Source: Megalobrama amblycephala (lineage: Eukaryota > Chordata > Actinopteri > Cypriniformes > Xenocyprididae). Taken from it: a DNA stretch of 64,000 nt. This document shows, piece by piece, positions 11,220-22,276 of this stretch. The position numbers and the translations under genes are program-made. The DNA is taken from assembly GCF_018812025.1 (NCBI RefSeq), contig NC_063044.1:72905379-72969378 (forward strand), read 5' to 3'. Within the stretch, counting starts at the first letter, position 1. Each line of letters opens with the position of its first letter. The notes under the pieces are model-generated. The model was not told the DNA's origin. It saw only the letters and a list, made by a program, of their open reading frames with translations, and made no database searches.

Positions 11220-11549
11220 CACGCTGCTCATCTCTATTCACGACTACCCATGAAAACCAGCCTCCAACAACTGCAACAAACAGATCAGCCAAAGACTCAG
11301 ACGCACTAAAACAAGGTGACTGTGAGAATACAAGCATTCGAGCCTAATAAGGTCTGGAGAAAGGGCACAGTGGTGAAGCCCATCGACTCGAGATCCTACA
11401 GTGTCCAGCTGGATTCTGGAGGTGTTAAAAGGAGAAACAGGGACCATAGAATGACCCTAGAGACTCTAACCAAACAGAGACTGACACAAAAAACACTGAA
11501 ACTGCTGAAGCTCAGTCACAACTCACCATTGTTTCAGTGTTTGGAGTGA
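11220..11549 (+). pseudogene. Ty3/Gypsy-type integrase C-terminal fragment
   Basis: The plus strand encodes VRIQAFEPNKVWRKGTVV followed by SYSVQLDSGG and RRNRDHRM. This matches the SH3-like C-terminal domain and tail of Ty3/Gypsy integrases (W(R/K)KGTV, SY-V--- GG---RRNR-H). The catalytic core is absent, so it is a truncated relic upstream of copy B's promoter. Confidence 0.7.
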
Positions 11550-11559
11550 GAAGAACTGT

Positions 11560-12376
11560 TACTGAATGAGTATTATTATTAAAATATATGATACTGCTAA
11601 ATACTTTACATTGAGCCTATAATGAGCCATGAGGTATTTTTAATCTGTACTTCAATGTCAATAGAGATAAATATGAACAGATTGATACTGGAAAGATTAA
11701 ATATTGCTTTGTGCTTCTCTTTATTTTTAAAGGTTTTAGGAACATTGTCAGTTTCTGCTATTAAAAACTGCAACATGTTAATGATGTAATTACTTTATTG
11801 AAATTAATGCAGTTATCATAAAATCAGACTATATTTAGATTAATATGGACATATTGTGTGCTGTAGCTATTTAGCTGTAGAGTTTTATGAAGATGAGTGT
11901 CATTAATGTTTTTGTATTATGTTTTACATGTGTCAAATTGTGAGAAATATCAGTATTGTCTTTCAATAGAGCAGTTTTATAGTCTTTTCTCATATATCCT
12001 GACTCAAATAATCAGTTTCTAACAGCAAACACTCAGAATAAAGTGAGATGATCTGAATGTCTTGTTGAATGAGTGTTGATAGTCTGAGGATCATCAATAT
12101 TAACAGAGAAACTGCTGAAAACACTCTTTATTTCATGTCAATAGTTCCTGTTTTCACCTCATTTATTATGCTGATGTCTTCAGATCTGCTGTAAATTGAC
12201 ACTTAAAGCTCATTTCATTGCTGTCAACAGACTGAGGGGATTTAATTACTACAAATATCTACATTTATTTCTGTCTTTATGCTGCATCTGTTTTTCTTAT
12301 CATTATTTATATTCTCTTATCAAGACATCAAGATAAAACACACTTAGTAACTAATATATATTTTTTATTTTGGCAG
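11560..12376 (+). other. Inverted duplicate of zinc-finger gene intron (copy F)
   Basis: The sequence from about 11950 to 12260 is the reverse complement of 1250-1440 / 21350-21620 and is collinear with 29135-29420. It marks a plus-oriented zinc-finger copy lying back to back with minus-oriented copy B. No coding content. Confidence 0.7.
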
Positions 12377-12502
12377 ATCAGCTTCTCCTACAACACTCAC
12401 ATCATCAGTGAAGCTCCTCCCACATCACACATCATCAGTGAAGCTCCTCCCACATCAATTATCCAATAAATGCTAGAATATTCCCATCAGACGAGCATCA
12501 GA
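12377..12502 (+). pseudogene. Truncated conserved exon of zinc-finger copy F
   Basis: After the acceptor TTTTGGCAG it has the repeated CATCAGTGAAGCTCCTCCCA segments and the AATATTCCCATCAGACGAGC block shared with copies A, B and D. Homology stops at about 12502, where a Tc1-like end begins, before the segment encoding MSDPEP. The exon is therefore broken and no downstream plus-strand finger exon exists. Confidence 0.7.
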
Positions 12503-12642
12503 CAAACTTCTTTTACGTTGTCATTATGGGGTATTGTTTGTAGAATTTTGAAGAAAATAATGAATTTAATCCATTTTAGAATTAGGCTGTAATATGACAA
12601 AATGTGGAAAAAGTGAAACGATGTGAATACTTTCCGGATACA
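12503..12642. mobile_element. Tc1/mariner-like terminal fragment
   Basis: TTTACGTTGTCATTATGGGG and GTGAATACTTTCCGGATACA are hallmarks of a fish Tc1-family end. Only about 140 bp is present, with no transposase. It truncates the copy F exon. Confidence 0.6.
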
Positions 12643-12645
12643 CTT

Positions 12646-12768
12646 TACATTGACTGATTTTGATGAAACTTCATCCGTGTATTCGTTGTAGGAGACGGAT
12701 CACATGGATGTGACTATTGTGAGTCTAAGTTATAGCGCCACCAACTGGCAGAAGGAAGTGTGTCACTT
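12646..12768. repeat. Fragment of the AGCGCCACC interspersed repeat
   Basis: It contains TATAGCGCCACCAACTGGCA, the motif typical of the compound repeat at 48791-55050. Too short to place further. Confidence 0.4.
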
Positions 12769-13206
12769 TCAAAATGGTTTGAAATTTCGTGTGAAGCTGT
12801 TCCCGCACTGATCACATGTGAACGGCTTCTCTCCAGTATGAACTCTCAAGTGAATCTCAAGATGATGTTTCAATGAGAATCTTTTCCTACACTGATCACA
12901 CGCATGCAGCTTTTCTCCGGTGTGGATCTTCATGTGTTCCTTAAGATTTTGTTTGTATATGCAGCTCTTTCCACACTGATCTGTGAACGGCTTCTCTCCA
13001 GTATGAACTCTCATGTGAACATCAAGACTTTGTTTTGTTGAGAAACTCTTTCCACACTGAGTGCAGTTTGCAGATTTCTTGGCTCTTCTTCTTTCTTTAA
13101 AAATGTCTTTTTATTCTTTCAGGGACTCAAAGTTTTTTCTCCAGGTTTGACGTTGTTTCTCCTCCACTTCACTCAGTTCTTATCTCTCCTCACTCTCTTC
13201 CATCAG
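12769..13206 (-). pseudogene. C2H2 zinc-finger exon, copy C (broken)
   Basis: A minus-strand finger exon begins after the acceptor TTTCATTTCAG near 13207 with a degenerate form of the conserved LMEVKEESEELSEVEEK segment that contains stops and frameshifts. Open fingers follow: [17 protein letters not shown]; one missing its first Cys ([18 protein letters not shown]) through loss of a codon; [19 protein letters not shown]; and a truncated last finger ([17 protein letters not shown], stop). With disrupted N-terminus, missing zinc ligand and only about four fingers, it is best called a pseudogene. No matching conserved exon lies directly upstream. Confidence 0.75.
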
Positions 13207-13640
13207 GACTGAAATGAAAGAAAAAGTTTAATTGTATTTTCAGTACATCAAAATACTTCAAAGAGAGAGATATGAAGTGAAAGGACACTTTTTGCATATT
13301 TTTTAAGCATTTTTATAAATTATTTTAAACTTTTCATGAATGAGCTACCTTGATCTATTTTTAAAACATTACTGACAAATCCCATGTTTCTATAGAGAAC
13401 TATTAAAATATTTGATCGATGACAATTATCTATTGTAAATATTTAACATTAAATATTATGCAGTATTGCCATAAATTTGGCACCAACTTTTAGATTGATA
13501 TTAATTTTTCTAAAAACTTTTATAATCATTAAGATGATGGTCACACTACATGTTTCATTCTACTGACTTCCAGTCAAACACATATGAATGTGGGGGACCG
13601 GAAAGTTTTCATATCAAGTTAAGACGTGTGACCAATAGAA
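13207..13640 (-). other. Intron remnant of copy C
   Basis: Resembles 19502-20170 of copy A (for example the block with ACTGACTTCCAGTCAAACAC near 13560), supporting common origin of the finger exon plus adjacent intron. 13641-13945 holds nothing I can identify. Confidence 0.55.
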
Positions 13641-13945
13641 GTTACTTCACATATAGTGTGTGCAATGTTTATCATACCATAACGTTGTAACTGATGTATT
13701 AACAATGTGCCAGATGACATTATAAAGTATGTTGCTTATTTGCCAAAAACGGATTCACTGCTTGATGAAGCCAATAGAATGCAATCAGAATCACCCTATA
13801 AGTCAAGTTATGAAAGCGAAAAATATCCCTGTACGGTGTGATGTAGTTCAGTAATATCATACAAGCGAGAGTGCTGTTTTTCTTGAATACCATGTGAACA
13901 CTGCATGTGAGCATTATTGCAAAGGTAATTAAACAAGAAGTTAAT

Positions 13946-14794
13946 ATGAAGAGCTCTTTTCCAAAACATGATAAATGCCAAATAAAAAAAAATAAAAAAT
14001 GAGTTTGTCTTGCCATTTTGCTGTGTACTAAACCTATTCTCTGCTCCATCAATGTTTCATGTCACATCGCTATATTTCCTTGTTTAAAATGTACTGCAAG
14101 ATGCAGTTATCTTTCCAAACCGCTATAAGTGCCGAACCTGTTTTTAGCCTAAATGCGATATGTTCCTCTCGACCAATCAGAATTCGGTGAGCGTTCGATG
14201 CAATCTAACATGGCAGTTCTCTGAAGCAAGGGAAGTTTGTTTGTGCTCAGTCTTCAAAATGAGTGCTTTAAACTCTAATAACACTTTTGATGGCCTGGAT
14301 GAGCCAGACCTACACCTAGGGGTAGAAAATGCCAACTGGACAAAGAAAATCACAAAAAAACAACAAGAAAATGTACTATTTATTATTATTACTATTTATT
14401 GTTACTATTTATTTTATTTGGCTGATATTTATTTCATGCATTTGCATTTATTTGATTTATATTCATTTATAGTATGAGTCCCTGATGCCATATGTTGCAT
14501 GTTCTCATTTTTTTTTTTTTTTAAAGACATAAACCAACAATTATTTGAAAAAAGGATGGATTTGTATTGTTTTGAAACAAAAAAAATACCTTTTGAATTT
14601 ATAATCAACAATATTGTTGTTTAATTTAACAATCATTGTTTCACATGTTCAGACTGAGCCAATAGCCCATTTTAACAGGATAAATTGAATATTAACAAAA
14701 TATATGGGTCTAGGTAAAAAAAAAAAAAAAAAATGTCATTTTCATGAAAACCATTAAAATGGACTTATAGCGTTTTTGGAAAAGAGCTCCTCAT
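13946..14794 (+). mobile_element. DNA element with AGAGCTCTTTTCCAAAA ends
   Basis: The left end ATGAAGAGCTCTTTTCCAAA at 13946 is matched inverted at 14770-14794, and the flanks read AT on each side, compatible with a 2-base target duplication. Inside, near 14258, a plus-strand start opens MSALNSNNTFDGLDEPDL followed by a basic stretch, possibly the first exon of a lost transposase. AT duplications are known for ISL2EU-type elements, but this assignment is a guess. Confidence 0.4.
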
Positions 14795-14999
14795 ATAATG
14801 AGCTACATTTTAGACAATATTGTTTGACCATCTCAGAGTAACACTGTGGAGTCAATGATTCAATGATCCATTATTGAAGACAGTCCCGATGTGCCTACTG
14901 TCCACACTATCTGCCCTAAATAGTAATTAATATTAATATGCACATGTATTAATATGACAGTATGCACAATGAGACAAAGGCAGTCATTTGCTCAGTTTC

Positions 15000-15180
15000 T
15001 AAATGAATCAGCTGTTTTGAATTAATCATTTGAATCAATGATTCAATGATACATCCTTTCATTCATTTATAAAGACAGTCAATCACTCACTCAATCATTT
15101 GAATGAATGATTTAATGCATCACTCATTAAGACAGGGACTTGCCGCCACCTACTGTTGGTTGTAGTATCATATTTATTTA
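15000..15180. repeat. Dispersed repeat rich in TGAATGAATC / GATTCAATGA
   Basis: Repeated TCATTTGAATGAATGATT-type words end in CTTGCCGCCACCTACTG near 15138. A related copy is at 61020-61180 (CTTGCCACCACCTACTGCCG), so it is a dispersed family. 14795-14999 and 15181-15600 have no recognisable feature. Confidence 0.5.
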
Positions 15181-15604
15181 TCTCTGGCAGATCTAAACCA
15201 GCCAATAGCACATAAACGGTAAAGACTACGGATACAGCTACGGACAATGGGCATGCACAAAATTAATATTGGGTAATTTAATTACTGTATTTGCATTATT
15301 GTTTAGGGTTGAGGTAGGTGTAGTCATTAATAAACACAATCTGATAAGTAGCAATTTAATTTACTGTTATTTTATTGTGAAATTGTGCCTCACTTCCGCC
15401 GTTGCTGTATCCCGTCCAGACACAACCCCCATAAACACAATCAATAAAATATCATGTAATTATCATTATCAAAAAAATCCCCCCCAAAATAGATATAATT
15501 TTTTGTCAATATCACACACCCACCCAAATGTCACAGCATGTCCTCTTAGCCGAATTAAAAGAAACCAAAATATTTGTGTGCTTAAGTGGAGTAAATACTG
15601 ACCT

Positions 15605-17100
15605 TAAAATCTACTGACTTACACTGGCAGCTGCAATACAACAATCACATAATATATCCGGAATACAATCAAAACATCACCATCATAAAATAAGTTTGTA
15701 TGCAGACTATATTCTTTTATATATCACAAACCCATCTTCATCACTTCTGTCAGTTCATAATCTGTTAAACCATTTTGGAAAAGGATCAGGATATTCCATT
15801 AACTGCTCAAAATCTGAGATTCTGCCCATTACTGAATTGAACAGGAATGCTGAGCTATAGAGACCTACCCATTCAAACGTATAACCAAAACAATAACTAA
15901 AGCAGCAAACTGAGAAATCAATTATTAGCTCTATAAAGGATCACTCCGGCAATATAACTCAAAATCCATCTGAAATAAATTATTTATTTAGGTTATATTA
16001 CTCAAATCACTACTCTATGGACAAAAAAATGCATCATTTAAAGAAATAGAAGAAAGCACTCCGTTGCCTACCAAATAACAAATCACCTGGTCCAGACGGC
16101 TTCCCAGAGTTCTATAGTCAGTTTTGGCCACTGATCTCTCCTATGTTTCTTAAAACTCTATGCAAAATTCATGAAATAGGAATGGAATAATACAGCAACA
16201 TATGAATACTGCTTACATTTCTCTCATTCCAAAACTGAACAAGGATCACACCCAATGTTCCACCGTCCAAACTACCATCCAAAATCATTAATTAATGTTG
16301 ATTTAAAATAATTAGTAAAGCACTGGTGGGCAGACTACAATATGTGATATCAATCTTTTATTGTTGTATTTGTCCTGCCCCTCCTCCACTCTGATTGGAT
16401 GGCTGAATAAAAAGTGACAGTGATGAGCGTAGCGATTTACTCAAAGTTGAACATTCTTCAACTCGAGGCGACCAGTAAGCTCTCAGCGCTTGAGCATGAA
16501 AAAGACGCTCAGCACCTCGTTACACTCCTGGTGTTTAAAAAACGTGGTGTTCCCATTGAAAACAATTGAAAAAGTACGCTAGCAGCTGGAAAAAAAAAAC
16601 GCTTTAGTGGACACACGGCCTTATGATTGTATCTTTAGATGCAGAAAAGGCATTTGATAGGGTAGAATGGTCCTTTCTCTTCACTGCACTTAGTCACTTT
16701 GGTTTTAAATCATATATCATCAGCTGGATTAAAACACTCTATAATACACCAACAGCATAGTTCATAACTAATGGTATTATATCAAATCAGTTTTACTTAA
16801 AAAGAGGTACCAGACAAGGCTGCCCATTATCACAGCAACTCTTTGCACTTTTCATTTAACTCTTGGTAGCTGCAATAAGACAATCACATAACATATATGG
16901 AATCCAATCAAAACATCACCATCATATAATACGTTTATATGTGGACAACATTCTTTTATATATCACAAACCCATCTTCATCACTTCTATAATCTGTTAAG
17001 CCATTTTGGTAAAGGATCTGGATATTCAATGAACTGTTTAAAGTCTGAGATTCTGCCCATTGCTGAATTGAACAGGAATGCTGAGCTAGAGAAAGGAGCA
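15605..17100 (+). pseudogene. L1-like LINE reverse transcriptase, rearranged remnant
   Basis: Plus-strand translation shows L1-type RT blocks: NNKSPGPDGFPEFYSQFWP (about 16080), SLIPKLNKDH (about 16230), SLDAEKAFDRVEWSFL (about 16632), and RGTRQGCPLSQQLFAL (about 16805), with many stops. The segment that should follow (VDN in place of the YADD box, then SNPSSSL) is at 16862-17100, and a second diverged copy of the same segment lies upstream at 15610-15870. It is a dead, internally duplicated fragment also interrupted by a hAT piece. Confidence 0.75.
16370..16622. mobile_element. hAT-like MITE fragment inside the L1
   Basis: It interrupts the RT between its fingers and palm blocks. It has GCTCAGCACCTCG and ends GCTTTAGTGGACACACGGCC, an end motif I associate with hAT-derived repeats in cyprinids. 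The left border is approximate. Confidence 0.4.
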
Positions 17101-17436
17101 AATAGTAAGTAATCCTTTTGTTTGTTGTTTTGGCTAGTCCCTCTCCTGAAGATTGTTTGCTTCCATTTTTCCTTGACCATTTTTCCTTCCTTGATTCACA
17201 TTTCTGGGAGCAGAGGACTAAAGGGAATCCTCCAAATGTTTTGGTTTACATTTTTATTATTTAGATTTTTTTAACAAATGTCAGTAAATGGAGCTTTGAG
17301 AAACTTTCATATTGTTTTTCAACATCAGGTCAAAGTAAACATTATTTTAGATTTAATTTTAAATATATTTTACACACCCAAGATTTTCACTTACTGTTAT
17401 ATTTGCATATATGTCATTATTACTCACATTATTATT

Positions 17437-18010
17437 AGGGGCCAAGCACCGGAGGTGCATAGGCACCTATTGTATCTGTTGGTGTTTTTCTTCTTCTTCT
17501 TCCGCTCTTCAGTCTATGGCAGCCCATAGAACCTTATGGTAAAAAGTTGTGAAATTTGGCACACAGTTAGAGGACAGTCTGGAACTGTGTCCATAGAAAA
17601 TTTGGAGTCTCTAACTCAATCCCTCTAGCGCCACCAGCTGTCCAAATTTGCACTCATGTTTATGTTAATAACTTTTGAACTGTAAGAGTTAGAAACAAAA
17701 TTTTTGATTTTGGTTTGCTCAAAATACTTTTTCATTTGAAAGACAAACATTTCTCCACAAAACTCAGTTCACGCGTATCCGTAATGCCCTTTTGTAAATA
17801 CTCCCTTTCCCATATTACCACAGAGGAGAATCGGAGGGTCACATTCAGTGGACCGAGACCCTTTTTTACAGTCTATGGCAGACACCGACACACTGTATTT
17901 TTTATTTTTTATGATTTATTTCAACAAATTACAACCAAAATTAAACCCATAGAAGCTTGTGAACAGTTTTGAAGTGGCTTTGTGCAAGTTATACACATTC
18001 ACAAGCCGAG
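17437..18010. repeat. Diverged copy of the GGGGCCAAGC repeat
   Basis: It begins TTAGGGGCCAAGCACCGGAG and contains AGTCTATGGCAGCCCATAG, AATTTGGCACACAG and CTAGCGCCACCAGCTG, in the same order as in 48791-55050, but is much shorter. No coding function is inferred from open frames here. Confidence 0.65.
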
Positions 18011-18194
18011 TGAGAGTCATACTCGCAAATGTAATGTTAATTATTACACCAAACAAAATACAAAACATTCAAAAACACTCCGCTATGTGATTATTTTATT
18101 GAAGTGACAGAGAGTGGGTTCAATCAGTAACATTATTAGATATGCGTCTCCCCGTCACCTCCTCAACCTGCTTCCCTCAGTAGGCGCCATAGGC

Positions 18195-18469
18195 TGCCAT
18201 TCAAATTCAATTGTTCATATCAAGAAATTGATTACTTACTAGTTGAAATTCCAATTTCACATAATCAGAAACAATTCTTACTAGTAAAAATCATAGTTTT
18301 TGATATCATTAATTACTTTGTTACTAGTGCAAATATCTATTCTTGATATAAAGAATTGAATTGCTACTAACAATAATGTTAATTTTTGATATCAATAATT
18401 TGATTTTCACTAGTGACAATGTTAGTTTCTGATAGCATGAATGTGATTGTTACTAGTAAGAAAGCCATT
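18195..18469. repeat. Minisatellite of about 43 bp next to the copy A stop codon
   Basis: ACTAGT (or ACTAAC) recurs at 18238, 18280, 18323, 18365, 18409 and 18452, spaced 42-44 bases, alternating with TGATATCA-like words. It ends one base before the stop codon of copy A, so it probably forms the start of its 3' UTR. Confidence 0.75.
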
Positions 18470-19501
18470 TTAGTTATCTGAAATTATATTTATATACTTC
18501 ATGATTCTCAGACTGTGGTGATGTGGTTTCTCCACTGCATGGATCTTCATGTGTATCTTCAGGCGACTTTTAATAGTGAAACTCTTTCCACACTGATCAC
18601 ATGTGTGTGGCTTATTTCCACTGTGGATCCTCTCATGTGTTTTCAGATATGATGACTGATTAAATCTCTTGTCACAGTGTGAACACTTGTAAGGTTTTTC
18701 TCCAGTGTGGATCATCTCATGTGCTTTCAGATTTGCTGACTGACTGAATCTCTTGTCACAGTGTGAACAGTTGTAAGGTTTTTCTCCAGTGTGGATCCTC
18801 TCATGTCTTTTCAGATGTGCTAACCGACTGAATCTCTTGTCACAGTGTGAACACTTGTAAGGTTTTTCTCCAGTGTGAATTCTCTGGTGCTGTTTTAAAT
18901 CTTTTGCTGTAGTAAAAGTCTTCTCACACTCAAAGCACACATACTCTCTCACACCAGTATGAATTTTCTGATGTTCATGTAAATATTTCAGCAGTGAAAA
19001 ACTCTTTCCACACACAGAACATGAATGTGGCTTCTCCTTCGTATGAACTGTCAGGTGTTTCTTCAGGTTTGATGCCCAGAGAAATGTTTTGCTGCATTCA
19101 TTACATGTGAAAGGCTTCACTCCGGTGTGGATCCTCACATGTTCTTTAAGGTGTGATGATTGCGTGAAGCTCTTCCCACATTGAACACATGTGAAACGGT
19201 CTGTCTCCAGTGTGGATCTTCTTGTGTTCTTTAAGGTGTGATGATTGACTGAACCTCTTCCCACATTGATCACATGTGAACGGCTTATCTCCAGAGTGAA
19301 CTTTCCTGTGAACATAAAGACTTTGTTTTGTTGATAAACTCTTTCCACACTGAGTGCAGGTTGTAGATTTCTTGGCTGTTCTTTTCTTTAAAAATGTCTT
19401 TTTATTCTTTGAGCAACTCAAAGGTTTTTCTCCAGGTTTGTCATGATGTTTCTCCTCCACTTCACTCAGTTCTTCACTCTCCTCCTTCACTTCCATCAGC
19501 T
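18470..19501 (-). pseudogene. C2H2 zinc-finger exon of copy A, ten fingers, one-base frameshift
   Basis: Terminal exon on the minus strand; acceptor TTTTTTTCAG then AG CTG ATG GAA gives ELMEVKEESEELSEVEEKHH when joined to the exon ending at 20908. There are two fingers ([42 protein letters not shown]), then an extra base in the AAA at 19194-19196 (TTT on the coding strand) shifts the frame. Eight more intact C2H2 fingers follow in the new frame (first [17 protein letters not shown], last [17 protein letters not shown]), and the TAA is at 18470-18472. Linkers are of TGEKP type. Without the extra base it would encode a normal nuclear DNA-binding protein. The shift may be a real mutation or an assembly error in a homopolymer. 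Confidence 0.85.
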
Positions 19502-20907
19502 CTGAAAAAAAGGGAAAAAAAAGTGTAATCTAATTTTCAGTACATCAAAATAAAATAAAATAAAAAGGTCATCAAATTGAGACTTGCTATGATAGACAAC
19601 TGCTGTAAAATATCCAGATTATTTTGATGCATTTTCATAAATTAATTGCATATGTCCCTGAAACTTTAACATTAATCTTCCAATTGTTCAGACTCACCGG
19701 TCATCTCAACGACACAATTCCAAAGGTCTGGGTGAAGATATAATGTGTGTATGTCTTTTCAGCGCTCCTGTGAAGATAATTTTAGAATTTAGTCTCAATT
19801 TTACTTTAGCTCTACACTTAATCTAATTGCCAATTTAATTTAATTTCAATTCAAAATTATTAAATTTAGATTTACTAAATTAAGACAATCAGCACTGAAT
19901 GGAGGTCTTCTGGATACAGAATTTCGCAAATGGCTGCTCTGCCACCTTTCCTTAAATTAACATCCTTCATTTAGCAGAATATCTAATGTGGTATTAACAG
20001 TCATATTTTGACATCAACTTTTAAACTGATATTTGATTTATTTTCCTAAAAGTGAGTAATTATTAAGGGCCGGTCACACTAGACTTTTCCTTCCACTGAC
20101 TTCCATTCATACACATGTGAATGTGGGACACCAGAAACACAAGATCAAGTGAAGCTTGCAGTAAAGTCGAGTAGATTGTACATTTTAACATTATGAAATG
20201 ATTATTGTTTGTTATTTATGTTTTAAAAGAGATTCACGGAGTGTGACATCATATCATGACAGTTTCAGCGTCTGTAGAAAGTTCACATGCTCAAAGTCTA
20301 GACTGACTGCATCTTTAAATGTGTTATTATCAGTGTCCTTCATGATTCACTCAACCCTGTTACTTCTGACATGATTTTCCTGCTTTCAAAAACACCCAGG
20401 AAGTGACATAATCTGGGCTCTCTCTACAGCATGATGGGAGGACAAGAAAGAAATCTCAATCCATTGTCTCAGTTTTTACACAAATGAATGACTGCATTCA
20501 TCAACCCTGTTACCAAAGTTACTGTAAGAAGAGATTTTGCTCAAGTTACACTTACAACCCTGTCAGCCATTCTGGAAAGTTCATTTACTTCAAACATTTT
20601 GGTGTTCACAGTTTATTGCCTAAAAATAACAATGTTGTAAACTATATTGAAAATGCCTAAATTCTGGAAACACTCTTGCAAACTGTGAAGCAGATACTGA
20701 AATAATGTAAAATAAAAATTTAGTTTGATCTGATGTTGACAATCAACATGAAAGTTTCTAAAACTTCCCTTTACTGAGCTTTTGTTAGAAAAGGTCATTA
20801 TGTCTCATTTCATAGTTCAACTGTTTCTCTAAATGTGCAGAAGTGCTTGAATCTTTCTATCATGAATGTTGTTCAGCATCATGAATGAATGAAGAATAAA
20901 CACCAAC
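19502..20907 (-). other. Intron of copy A
   Basis: No gene. 20262-20907 matches 1-671; 19960-20170 matches 39240-39440 inverted. It serves as the empty-site reference for insertions in copies B and D. Confidence 0.75.
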
Positions 20908-21150
20908 CTCTTTGTTCTTCAGTATCTTCAGTGTGTTTCATTCTGCAGGGTTCTGGATCACTCATGTTCTCACTGTCCTCTTTAATAAACTCAGTCTTTG
21001 CAGATTTCAGCTCTTCCTGATGCTCTGATGCTCGTCTGATGGGAATATTCCAGCATTTATTGATGAACTGCTGTGGGAGGAGCTTCACTGATGATGTGAG
21101 TGATGTGGGAGGAGCTTCACTGATGATGTACTGCTGTGGGAGGAGCTGAT
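20908..21150 (-). CDS. C2H2 zinc-finger protein copy A, conserved N-terminal exon
   Basis: Bounded by acceptor TTTTGGCAG (21153-21151) and donor GAG|GTTGGT (20908/20907). It encodes the conserved segment PLEASE-read as WNIPIRRASEHQEELKS, then EFIKEDSENMSDPEPCRM and KHTEDTEEQR. The last base G plus AG of the next exon makes the Glu of RELMEV, so splicing to 19501 keeps frame. No ATG occurs upstream within the exon in that frame, so the start is either the Met of MSDPEP or in another exon. Identity to copies B and D indicates recent duplication. Confidence 0.8.
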
Positions 21151-22161
21151 CTGCCAAAATTAAAAATATATCAGTTACTGTGTTTATAGGGTTCGTAAAG
21201 CAACTGATGCTAATTCAGAACATTTTATTTCTAAATCGAACTTTATTCTGTTTCTTCATTAAAATAATGACAAATATCTAGAAAAGTAGTAAAAAACAGT
21301 TGAAAACATGAATACAGAAACACACATATTTGTAGTCATCAAATCCCCTCAGTCTGTTGACAGCAATGAAATGAGCTTTAAGTGTCAATTTACAGCAGAT
21401 CTGAAGACATCAGCATAATAAATGAGGTGAAAACAGGAACTATTGTCATGAAATAAAGAGTGTTTTCAGCAGTTTCTCTGTTAATATTGATGATCCTCAG
21501 ACTATCAACACTCATTCAACAAGACATTCAGATCATCTCACTTTATTCTGAGTGTTTGCTGTTAGAAACTGATTATTTGAGTCAGGATATATGAGAAAAG
21601 ACTATAAAATTGCTCTATTGAAAGACAATACTGTTGTTTCTCTCAATATGACATGGATAAAACAATAATACAACAAACACAAATAGGATAAATAATTACA
21701 GCAGCATAATGACAACGAATAGTTTGATATTCTAGTAGCCTAACTATATTTATTGCAATAATGTAATTAGATGGAAAAACGTGCAATTATTATAAAATCT
21801 TAAAAAAAAAAAATGAACAGCATCACAAAGCAATGTTTCCGGTGACAAACTTTTATTTACATTTCTATATTAACTATACAATTATTTATTGATGTAAAAT
21901 ATCTCATGTGTCTCGTTATAGGCTTAATGAATTTAGCACTTTATGTTCCAGTGTGTTTAAATACTGTAAAGTGACAAAGATGATCTAAAGATGTTAAAAG
22001 AGTAGAAATAAAAAGGCAGCAGCAAAACTAGAGATCGATTCCCATCAATTCCCCTCAAATGTGAAACTTTAACTTAGCAGTTTTCACTATAAAACATGAA
22101 ACAATCACAAAAACGAACACAAAATCGCTCAGGTCTGAATGAATTCAACATATTTTCCTCA
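21151..22161 (-). other. Intron 1 of copy A
   Basis: No coding content. It matches 913-2184 and, inverted, 11560-12376 and 29135-29552. It holds one copy of the 114 bp unit that is tripled in copy B. Confidence 0.7.
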
Positions 22162-22162
22162 C

Positions 22163-22275
22163 ATGCTGCACTAAATGTTTATTTCAGCAGGAAGACGCCA
22201 GAGAAGACGCACAAGTATCGCTGTGCTCCATGAAAACAATAGAGAAATGAGTCTGTCGCTTGATCAAACTGTATA
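22163..22275 (-). other. 5' exon and upstream edge of copy A
   Basis: Nearly identical to 10909-11020 of copy B, with the same candidate donor GCAGCAT|GTGAGG at 22163/22162. Homology with copy B stops at about 22276, where a LINE 3' end is joined; the GC-rich CRE-containing promoter seen in copy B is therefore missing here. Confidence 0.5.
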
Positions 22276-22276
22276 A

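Noticed and set aside
13720..14052. Minus-strand hydrophobic frame of 110 codons that looks membrane-like
   Set aside because: It overlaps the end of a DNA element, has no family resemblance, and T-rich sequence read this way gives Phe/Leu-rich frames by chance.
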